In this document: piece by piece, positions 55,470-64,000 of the stretch
Layout: every line of letters starts with the position of its first letter
Numbering within the stretch: the first letter of the stretch is position 1
Assembly: GCA_030998225.1 (NCBI GenBank)
Contig: JAPYXD010000755.1
Span: 4,389,501-4,453,500 of the forward strand
Length of the DNA stretch: 64,000 bases
DNA from: Diplolepis rosae
Lineage: Eukaryota; Arthropoda; Insecta; Hymenoptera; Diplolepididae
Reading direction: 5' to 3'
Translations under genes and position numbers: made by a program
The notes under the pieces: generated by a model
Seen by the model: the letters and a program-made list of their open reading frames with translations, nothing else
Told to the model about the DNA's origin: nothing
Databases searched by the model: none

Positions 55470-56344
55470 TGATGCATTGTTACACCAAATTCAAAAAGTT
55501 CTTCTACAGTCAAAAATAAGCCAAAAAACTTCTCTTTATTGGCCTAAGCAAAATTTGTTCCTACTTCCATATCCATTCTCTAAACAACTTTAAAATCTTT
55601 CATCCAATCTCATCAACGTTACGATGTACAAAGACTGGCATAAATCACAAATTTCCCTAAATTTGCACATTTATAGAATTCTTGCAGCAAATTGGCTAAT
55701 GAACTTGCATGACCAACGGTAGTAGCCGCAAGGACTCTGCCAGCAGCAGGGCTGTCGCCGTCAGGCCGGCGCCTGGTAGATATTCTTGATAGACTAGCCA
55801 AGGGAAGAGTAGTAGCTTCTACACCAGGGTAGGACGCGATGTCAGTACCTCACGTCTCTGGAAGTAATATGGGTAACCGTAAGTGCCTCTGGTGTTCGGC
55901 CGTGACGGGCAAAGATCCCGTAAAACCACATGTTAAACTGGGAATACCGCTCACGACCCTACTGTCTGGAGCCAATTTCGGTGTTGAAATCATGGATGCC
56001 TGGGCGCACTAATGAAGGATTACCTGGTCAGTATTTTCTTATATCCGACGCTGCGTAGGATAAATCGCACACCGTCTAGCCTGAAGTCCGAGTCAGGTGT
56101 CGGGGCGGACCCGGCACTGATTGGTCGATAGGGGTGACGTGAAACATTTTGCATTATTATGGCGCGGGCCTATCCCGTAACATTTTTATTACCTGCATCA
56201 AATGTGCCGATAGGATCGACCATCCGATAAGCCGCTTCTCGGTTTCGGCACACACAACTAGGGATTTATACAGGCGGAGATAGTAGCCCTACTGCAGCAG
56301 AGCTCGCATGATGGGCGAAACGTCTCAACACTACCTCTTATAGT

Positions 56345-56677
56345 ATGAAGGCGAAAAATACCAAAGAGACGGGTAAGGGGAAGGAGAAGGCACTGAACAT
56401 GCTGACACACGCTGCTGTTTTAGCGTCCACATCGGGCACTATAGCTGCAATCAAGGACGGTCCGTTTAAACGAGGCGGACGTTCGGAGCGTGCCCGGGCT
56501 CGGAAGCTAAGGGTGGGGTGTGTTAACTGCCGCATCCGAGAGCATGTCGAGGTTACCCGGTGCTTCAGGTGCCAGGGATATGGCCTTGTGTCGCGCAGCT
56601 GCACGCTTCCAGGTAGGAAGGATGCCTGCTGGAGATGTCGCCCATGCCTCGGGGAGCGGTTTTTGCCCAATATTTAG
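56345..56677 (+). pseudogene. R1-type ORF1, C-terminal zinc-knuckle part
   Basis: ATG 56345 is probably not the true start, since only about 110 residues remain of an ORF1 that is normally 400 or more. KLRVGCVNCRIREHVEVTRCFRC leads into a knuckle CFRCQGYGLVSRSC, in which the usual His is Leu, and a second knuckle beginning CWRCRPC that is damaged. The Gag-like protein packages element RNA. The stop at 56675 overlaps the start region of ORF2, typical of R1 elements. Confidence 0.75.
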
Positions 56678-56702
56678 GGCGGAGCTCCAGAGGATAAGGG
56701 GT

Positions 56703-58856
56703 GGAAAGTGGAATTTCTACAGCTCAACCCTGGAAGAGGGAAGGGAGCCCAGGACCTCCTGATTCAGACTGCCAGGGAGAGGGGGGCCGATGTGTTTCTC
56801 ATTAGTGAGAAACACCAATGGTCCGAAAACTCTGCTTGATACCAGGATGCATCACGGAGGTCCTGGGATCCTTGTTTGTAGACCTAAATTGAGCATCGGG
56901 GATTTTCTGGAGACCGACGGAAGGTTGGTTTGGCTGGAGGTGGCGGGGGTACGTGTGTACAGCTGCTACTTTTCTCCCAACGATCCTAACGAGATCTTCC
57001 AGACCCAGATCCTCCTCCTTGAGAAAAGCCTCAGAGAGGCTAGTGGGCGGTCCCTTATTGCGGGCGATTTTAATAGTAAGTCGCCCAAGTGGGATGTGGG
57101 AAGGGGCGGTAAGGTGAGGAGCCCCTCCTGGAGTACCCAACGACTCCGCAAGGACAAGCTTCGCGAACATTTCGAAAAAACCATGCTCATAGATGAGCTT
57201 GGTTGGGCAAGGTCTGCTGGGTCGTTGGAGGACACTGTGGGGGCAGGGAGGCGGAAACTGGTCGCAGAATGTGATCACTCCATGCCTCGCAGCGGACACG
57301 GGCGTACCGAGGACTCGATGTACTGGTGGAACGTACATTTGTCAGTCCAGCGTCGAAAATGCCTTTCAGCGCGCCGGAGATTTACCCCCTCAAAGGGTGA
57401 TCCTCTGCTGCGCGAGGCATGGAAAAAAGCAAAATCAACTCTGAGACAAGGCACGAAGAAAAGCCGAATTCAGTGCTGGAAAGACTTGATCGGGGAAGTC
57501 GAAAAGGAACCATGGGGTCTCACCTTCAAAATAGTCACCAAGAGATTGGTGACTGGGAGAAAGACCCTGGGCCCGGATAATCCCGATCGAGTCAAGTACA
57601 TCGTGCGAAGCTTGTTTCCGTGTGTAGAGCCGTTCCAAAGACAGGACCGAAGCTCCTGCGTGGTCCAGCGCGAAGAACTCTTCACTCTCGAAGAACTAAA
57701 GAGAGCGGGTGGAAGGCTCAAGGCAAACACAGCGCCGGGGATCGACGGCTTGCCGAACGAGATCCTCAAAGAGGTGATCGGGGCGCACCCGGAGATCCTC
57801 CTAGAAATCTTCAACTCCTGTCTTCGGGAGAAGAGGCTCTTCGAAGATTGGAAGATGCAGAGGTTGGTCCTTCTGAGAAAGGGCAACAAACCTCTGAGGG
57901 ATGCCTCATCGTGTCGACCAATTTGTCTGTTGGATGCGATGGGGAAACTTCTGGAGGAAATGATACTACAAGGACAACAGGGTCACATGGTCGGCGAGAA
58001 AGGTCTCTCGGAAAACCAGTTCGGCTTTCGGAAAGGCAGGTCCACAGTTGACGCCATCCAGGCAGTGGTGGGCATCGCCACTTAAGCAGCAAGAGGAACT
58101 GGTAAGCGTAAGGGATTCTGCGAGTTGATCAGCATTGACATACGTAACGTGTTCAATACCGCGAGATGGAACATCTGCATCGAGGCATTGGTGCGGGAAA
58201 AGATTCCAGACTACCTGTTGCGAATGATAGATGACTATCTGAGCGACGGTTGGGTGATATACGAGGGCGAAAAATGGTCTCTCCAGGACGAAATGACATG
58301 TGGCGTCCCTCAAGGGTCGTGGGTGGGTCCACTCGTTTGGAACGTCATGTACCTGCCTGATGGAACGAGCATCATCGGCTTCGCGAATGACACACTTGTC
58401 GTGTGTGCCGCAGGCGACGTCAAAATCCTGGAGCTGAAGATCAATGATAGTCTGTGGCGGGCAAAGCGTTGGTTGCATAGCAGATGCCTGAAAATGGCCC
58501 CTGAAAAGACCGAGGCTTTGCTGGTCGCAGACAGGAGATCCTTCAAATACCAGAAGATCGTTCTCGTTGATCATGAAATTGAGTGGAAAAAGAGTATTAA
58601 GTACCTGGGTGTGCAGTTTGATCAAAGGCTTAGCTTCTGCGAACACCTGCAGATCGCGACTGCCAAAGCAATCCAATGTGGGGCCACCCTGACTCGGCTC
58701 ATGCCGAATATTGGTGGATCGAGGGAAGCTAAGAGAAGGCTGGTGGCGAGCGTGGTAAATTCGAAGCTGCTTTATGCAGCTCCGATCTCGACAAGTGCCC
58801 TTAACAACCATGCTATCCTGAAGAAGCTGTTCGCGGCACAGACAGCGTTGCTTTAA
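56703..58856 (+). pseudogene. R1-type ORF2: endonuclease and reverse transcriptase
   Basis: The endonuclease starts in one frame (KVEFLQLNPGRGKGAQDLL, about 56707) and shifts near 56830 into the frame open 56790-58082. IAGDFNSKSPKWD at about 57058 is the APE-endonuclease GDFN motif; the part after it is shortened. RT motifs: LKANTAPGIDGLPNEILK (about 57720), CRPICLLDAMGKLLEE (about 57915), NQFGFRKGRSTVDAI (about 58015). A TAA at 58083 interrupts, then SIDIRNVFNTARWN, GVPQGSWVGPLVWN, GFANDTLVV (catalytic Y-A-D-D reads F-A-N-D) and IKYLGVQFDQRLSF. A deletion follows MY at about 58350. Stop at 58854. Confidence 0.9.
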
Positions 58857-59139
58857 TGCGTACCTGAAGTGCTTCAAGAAAAGAGACGATGAGTCGTGTT
58901 GCTACTGCGGTTCCCTTGTGGAAAATGCAGAGCACACACTCTTTCTCTGTGCCAGGTGGGGCGCGGAAAGGGAGGCTGTCGGTCGGGCAGTGGGCGCACA
59001 ACTCACTCCTGACACGTCTTTATTTCACATGCTCCAGTCTGAACAGATATGGATGCTTATCGAGTCATTCGTCAGCCTGGTGATGAAGACGAGGGAGCTC
59101 GATAGGCGTGCAGAGCGCGGCAACAACGCGGGCCAGTAG
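58857..59139 (+). pseudogene. R1-type ORF2 C-terminal CCHC domain
   Basis: After a frameshift, KRDDESCCYCGSLVENAEHTLF LC shows the Cys-Cys-His-Cys motif at the end of R1-type ORF2 proteins, followed by a helical tail ending ERGNNAGQ before the TAG at 59137. Some residues between the RT thumb and this motif are deleted. Confidence 0.8.
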
Positions 59140-59300
59140 AAATCGCATCGGGGCCTACACCCGCGGTCCTGAGTCTTGAGCGGCCTTGACTGTCCTCGTC
59201 GACCGGGGGAGGAATCATATTATTCCGCCCCTTGTTGGCGCGGCTAGTCAGCCTTCCTAACGAGCGTGTGCCCGCAAATGGGAGTCCCATGCGAACGGAC

Positions 59301-59690
59301 GACAGAATAATCGTACGCGACTTTAAGCTGGAACTTAATCACGCTTCCGCCCATAAAAGAAGTACAAATGCTATAATTCATGAGATTTGGCATCAACAAT
59401 GCTTAAAAAGTGATGAAAGCAATCTCAAAGATGTATGTTCTAATGTAAAAGCATTATATTAGACCAGGATCAGTCATAGCTGATGGTCAATCAGAGGATA
59501 GGTCACTTAGAAAATGATCTCTTTAGACGTGTTAGTTTAATTAATCAGTACTGGACTTATCATCCGAAGAAAGTGCCTCTTCTTCTTCCGACCAGCTTGA
59601 GGCATCATTGAGGTGATTTGCGAATTAACATGCAGGTCTGGAAGTTCCTTGGTGATATCTGGAGTAACCTAGATACCAAAAAACACTAGC
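59301..59690. other. spacer between two R1-type elements
   Basis: Lower-GC sequence with no gene. It may hold the 3' tail of the left element and the leader of the right one. Confidence 0.4.
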
Positions 59691-59700
59691 GATACCCGGG

Positions 59701-61202
59701 GTGGACAAAAACTGGCTAGGGGAAGGTACCCCGAATTCCAAACCAAATATGGAAGAGTTTCATAAAGATGCCATTACGGTGCAGGGGAACGGAACCCCAG
59801 TACCGGCGCTCTCTGGGAGTGAGCAAGCGTGCTCCCGGGCGTCGTTATCCGACAACCGCAGTGTTGCAGAAGTGGATGACTTGGCTCCTGCAAACATACA
59901 CTGCTACAAGTGCAGGAAACCAACTTAACAGCGCTGAGGAACTCTATCTTAGGATCAAGTTGGAGGATTTAGGCGTGGAAACCCGTTTAAATGATCTCGA
60001 GTCCCTCATTTCAGAGATGAAAGGCATAGCTGCAAGTACAGCAACTTCAGCAGGGACGTTAAGACTGGTCTAGATAGGGCAGGGTTACTGATGGATGACA
60101 TTCGCTCCATCGGAAGATAATAAAAGAGGCGAGCATGCTTCTCAAACAAGCAGAGGAGGAAAAGCGCAGGGCAAAGGCAGTGTACAAGATGAATTGCCGC
60201 AGACTTGGGGGACCCGCAACCACACCACTCTCAAATACTCCTGATTTGAAGAGGAAAAGACAGGCCGCCCTCACTCCTAGCCCCGATGAGGTTAGGGGTT
60301 TAAAGCCGGACGCAAAGAAACCGAGAGATCAAGGTGAGCTTTGGACGAAAGTCGTTAGGCGTGCAAAAAAAAGGAGGTACTGGATCAGTGGAAGGTCGGC
60401 GCATGAATACGGAGAAATGCCCCGTGCCGTCTAAAAGAATGCTGACAAGCTGGATTAAGCCTCCGCGACCTGAACAATTCTCATTAAGCCAAAGAAGGGT
60501 GTTAAATATGCCGAGGTCCTTCGTGGTATTAAAGAAAAGGTGAAACCGGACGAGATGGATGTCTCGATCGAGAAGATGAGGGAAACTCGGCAGGGTGATG
60601 TCCTCGTTATCTTTGGAAAAGAGCCCAAGAATAAGGATATTTTTGAGGAAGCTTTAAGAAGAGCTGTTGGCGACAGAGGTAGTGTGAGAGGGTTAACACC
60701 TAGATCCCAAATAGAGATCCGCGACCTTGACTCGACCGTGGAACCAGAAGAAGTCAGGGAAGCTATTGTGGCCTCCCTTGGTGACCAGCTTGCCGGTGAC
60801 ATTAAAGTAGACCTGACAAAAACAAGCTTCCGAGGCAATGTAAAAGCCTTTGTAGAGCTGAACGACGCGGCTGCCGCCTTCTTGGTAAGAGAGGAACGAA
60901 TTAAGGTGGGATGGGTCAACTGCAGAGTTAAGCAAGGCGATGAAGCCCTACGATGCTATCGCTGTCATGGATACGGCCATCTAGCTGCTGGCTGCAAGGC
61001 CGAAGACCGTGGGAAGCTTTGCTGGCGATGTGGAAAGGAAGGCCACAAGGCTTTCGAGAGTGAGGCCCCCCACATTGCTACCTTTGTGCGGAAATCAAGG
61101 TGGATGGCCAGAGAACCGACCATATTCCGGGATCAAGATGGTGCGCAGCATACAACGCCGCTAAGAAGGATAGCAAAAATAAGAACAGATGGCGATAATT
61201 AA
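59701..61202 (+). pseudogene. R1-type ORF1 (Gag-like)
   Basis: ATG-less start near 59701 (GTG reading) with a CYKCRKP motif at about 59910. Frameshifts near 59927 and between 60060 and 60540 split it into pieces: a coiled-coil-like stretch (RIKLEDLGVETRLNDLESLI), a basic middle (PDLKRKRQAALTPSPDEVR) and the open C-terminal part from 60540: RETRQGDVLVIF, RGLTPRSQIEIRDLDSTVEP, then knuckles CYRCHGYGHLAAGC (about 60954) and CWRCGKEGHKAFES, the second lacking its last Cys. Function: RNA binding and particle formation. Confidence 0.8.
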
Positions 61203-64000
61203 GCAGGGCGACATGCATAGGAGTCGGCTCGCCTGGGATCTCACGATCCAACTAGCGACGGAACGGCGGTCGGATCTGCTCTTTCTGTCTGAACAATACC
61301 AGGGAGCCAGTGGACGGTGCTGGTGCCCGGACAGCACGGGTACCGCAGCAATTTGGGTAAGGAACCCCGGGATCTTCCCTGTCGCTGGGACAGGAAACGG
61401 AGACAGTTATGTGTGGGTCAAATCTGGGGATACTACCTATATTAGCGTATACCTCTCCCCAACGAGGGGATTTAGACATACCGCACGAAAGTAGCGGCTT
61501 CGGAGGACTTTATTCGCGAGTTGGACGGCGAGGTACTGGTTGTGGGCGACTTTAAGGCAAAATCACAGGAATGGGGAATGCCGTGGACATCCTCCAGAGG
61601 GGCCGCTGTTACGGATATGGCTGCGAGACTTGATCTTACAGTTTTAAATACTGGAAACACCACAACATTCCGGGGAAGTGGACAACGTGGAACATTTATT
61701 GATGTTTCATTCGCAACAACAAAAACTGCGGTACTAACACGAAGGTGGCGGGCGCTTAAAGCATTTACTGGCAGTGACCATCAGTGTATTGAGATGTAAA
61801 TCGTGCTGCCAAACATCAGGCAAACAGGTAGGCAGCACACGGAAGCTACGGGATGGAACACGAACAAGCTCAACCGAGTGAAGCTCCTGGATGCTATAAC
61901 CAAAGCGGACGGCCTAGGACAAGAAGCATCAACGAGCACGAGTGTATCCAGATAAGCAGCAGAAAGCACTGTGCACAGGACGAAGCTACTGGTTAATAAG
62001 GCCTGCAACCTGTCCATGCCAAAAAGGAGCCCCAGAAGACAGAGAGAGCCTGATTACTACTGGAACCAGGAAATTGCTGAGCTACGAAGAAGAGCCTTAG
62101 CCCTGAGGAGAAGAGCACAGAGAGGGAGAGGCTCAGCTGAGGCACCCTCTCTGCAAACGCAGTATCTTGTTGCCAAGAAGCAACTGAGTAAAGCCATCAG
62201 GGTGAGCAAAAGCTTCTGCTGGAGGGAACTGTGCAAGCAGGTGGTTGAGGATATGTAGGGACTCGGTTATCGAATAGTCACGAGCAGAATCGGGAAGCAG
62301 GCACCTAAACCGCCACGAGACCCTGCAGCGATGTTGAAGATTATTGATACGCTGTTTCCAGAACACCGGGAGAGGGAACTCTACGACATAACTGTAGAGC
62401 AAGAGGAGATACCAATCTTCAACCTAGAAGAACTGCAAGCAGCAGTTATCACTCTTGGCAACCGAAAGGCACCTGGGCCGGACAGGATACCTACAGAGGT
62501 CCTCAAGATAATCGCGAAGGAGGCTCCGTATCTGTTGCTAAACATGTATAACGCATGTCTCCTAGCGGGAGTTTTTCCCAAAAGGTGGAAAAGGCAGAGG
62601 CTTGTTTTGCTGGAAAAGGGCAAGGGTCCCCCCATAACCCCATCGTCTTTCAGACCACTCTGCATGCTTGACAATGCGGGGAAGATCTACGAGAAGATGC
62701 TCCGGGCCCGACTCAGGGTTGCCACTGAGGAGGTCGGGGGCCTCGCGGAGAGACAATATGGCTTCAGAAAGGGCTGCTCAACCATTGAAGCCATCAGAGA
62801 AGTCATACAGACTACAGAGGATGCCTGGAACGGAGACTATAGAATGCGTGATTCCTGCGTCCTAGTCACCCTTGACGTTAGGAACGCTTTTAATTCAGCG
62901 AGATGGGCAGACATCTTAGATGCTCTGGAGCAGCGGTTCAGGGTGCCAGCTTACTTGCTGAGGGTGATTAGTGACTACCTACACGACACGGAACTCCTTT
63001 ATCAGACTACAGAAGGACAACGATGCAGAAAGATCAGTGCTGGAGTGGCCCCAGGGTCTGCACTTTGTCCGGATCTCTGGAACGCAATGTATGACGGGGT
63101 CCTTAAAATCGAGCTCACAGAGTGGGCTAAATTGATAGGCTACGCGGATGATATCGCAGCTATCATACGTGCCAGGGAGCCAGCACAAGCACAGTGGAGA
63201 GCGGCCTGGGTCTGCAGGAGAGTCAAGCTATGGCTTGACAACCATGGACTTCAACTGGCAGCCAGCAAAACTGAGGTAGTGGTTCTGACGGGAAAGAGAG
63301 GTTTCCCAAAAGCCTTGAAGTTTGAGATCGCTGGTGTAGTCGTTCCAGTGGGAGACACTGTCAAGTATCTGGGCGTAAAAGTCGACCGCGAAGTAACCCA
63401 CTGGCCGCATATCAGCGATGCTGCGGATAAAGCAGCGAAAATGACGGCGGCACTTTCGAGACTTATGCCCAACACCAACGGTCCAAAAGCAAACAAAAGA
63501 CGGATCCTGATGAGCGTCACTCACTCAATCATGCTCTACGGATCTGAAGTGTGGGCTGAAGCCCTAAATGCAGAAAAATACCGCAGAAAGATGGCTTCAG
63601 TGCAGTGGAGGGGCGCAATGCGCATGGCGAGTGCATACGAACAGTTTCGGAGGCGGCAGTGCTGGTAATTGCAAGTGTGGTTCCAATTGACCTACTGGCA
63701 AAAGAACGCAAAAGCGTTTACGAGCGAAGCCGGCATGGAAATGAACACATGCAGCTAAAACATGAGGAAAGGATCCGGACACTCATGATGTGGCAACGAA
63801 AATGGGAGAGTGAGACCAAGGGCAGGTATACGTTCAGACTCATAAGAGAGATAACCACATGGAGTTGCAGACCATTTGGTGAGATAAATTTTTATCTCAC
63901 GCAGTTTTTCACCGGACATGGAAACTTCAACTCATATCTGCATCGGATGACGCGCAAGAACAGTCCGTTATGCGACTACTGACCCTTCCAAGAAAACACT
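61189..64000 (+). pseudogene. R1-type ORF2: endonuclease, RT and C-terminal region (partial)
   Basis: Endonuclease: 61189-61494 (RSDLLFLSEQY, the catalytic Glu; DTTYISVYLSP), then a frameshift to 61498-61797 with VVGDFKAKSQEWG (GDFN reads GDFK), DLTVLNTGNTTTFRGSGQ and the SDHQ catalytic end. Stops at 61797, 61954 and 62256 follow in the same frame. RT, 62331-63668, is open over 445 residues: GNRKAPGPDRIPTEVLK, SFRPLCMLDNAGKIYEK, RQYGFRKGCSTIEAI, TLDVRNAFNSARW, GVAPGSALCPDLWN, LIGYADDIAAI (catalytic YADD intact), VKYLGVKVDREV. A frameshift at about 63600 leads to EAAVLVIASVVPIDLLAKER and the terminal helices, with CDY* at 63980. Confidence 0.92.

Larger units (their letters stand above)
55610..59300 (+). 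mobile_element. R1-clade non-LTR retrotransposon
   Basis: Layout: leader (about 55610-56340), short ORF1 end, ORF2 with endonuclease and RT, CCHC C-terminus and 3' region to about 59300. Composition switches sharply to GC-rich at the start. No target duplication was found. Closest relative in the window is the remnant at 29-31 kb. Confidence 0.85.
59690..64000 (+). mobile_element. second R1-clade non-LTR retrotransposon, running off the window
   Basis: A different family from its left neighbour, in the same orientation. ORF1 59701-61202, ORF2 61189 to beyond 64000. Frameshifts and stops are few, so it is less decayed than most elements here. ORF1 and ORF2 overlap by about 14 bp. Confidence 0.88.

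Noticed and set aside
57966..58877. 303-codon minus-strand open frame
   Set aside because: Antisense shadow of the R1-type reverse transcriptase, whose sense-strand motifs are clear.
1..64000. Bacterial operons, promoters or ribosome binding sites
   Set aside because: Spliced exons, insect mariners and R1/Gypsy/Penelope elements show that this is an animal genome; no bacterial insert was seen.

Overview
This window is eukaryotic and almost certainly insect DNA. It is AT-rich and has one spliced host gene that I recognise: two 5' coding exons of a neuroligin (carboxylesterase-like synaptic adhesion protein) on the minus strand at about 49.6-47.8 kb. The rest is a dense, nested graveyard of transposable elements. 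Many mariner transposases of insect type, R1-clade and Jockey-clade non-LTR elements, a Penelope-like element and several Gypsy-type LTR elements are present, nearly all broken by stops, frameshifts and deletions. I cannot name the insect order. No later neuroligin exon is visible. If the gene is intact, its next exons lie to the left of the window, and positions 1-47840 are intronic.

Layout: 1-3.1 kb unassigned, with a degenerate ~153-bp tandem repeat and a GACA repeat. 3.1-7.4 kb: mariner remnants around a decayed multicopy gene that is split by a TTAA-flanked foldback element. 7.4-10.3 kb: deleted Jockey-type retrotransposon. 10.47-12.30 kb: 1.8-kb palindromic piggyBac-like element. 13.7-19.5 kb: mariner copies and minus-strand Gypsy LTR debris (two polypurine tract/LTR junctions, a minisatellite, an integrase remnant), with a separate 888-bp TIR element inside one LTR. 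19.5-22.3 kb: unidentified minus-strand coding debris. 22.38-23.58 kb: 1.2-kb TIR element. 23.78-27.38 kb: Penelope-like element with 335-bp pseudo-LTRs, RT and GIY-YIG endonuclease. 29-31 kb: R1-type remnant with a mariner inserted. 31.3-39.4 kb: Gypsy gag and pol scraps and four mariner derivatives. 40.7-45.9 kb: A-rich Gypsy element that lost its RT but keeps a near-complete integrase. 47.8-49.7 kb: neuroligin exons 2 and 1, with a mariner in the intron between them. 51-55.5 kb: env-bearing Gypsy (errantivirus-like) debris. 55.6-64 kb: two R1-clade elements in tandem, the second running off the window.

The most unusual content is at 53.58-55.02 kb: one decayed reading frame with three double-stranded-RNA-binding-like domains and a retroviral-type CCHC knuckle. 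It lies between Gypsy pol debris and an env-like start that is preceded by a splice acceptor. If the unit is real, it is a retroelement carrying an R2D2/Loquacious-like RNA-binding protein, which would suggest interference with host RNAi. This is an inference from one damaged copy.
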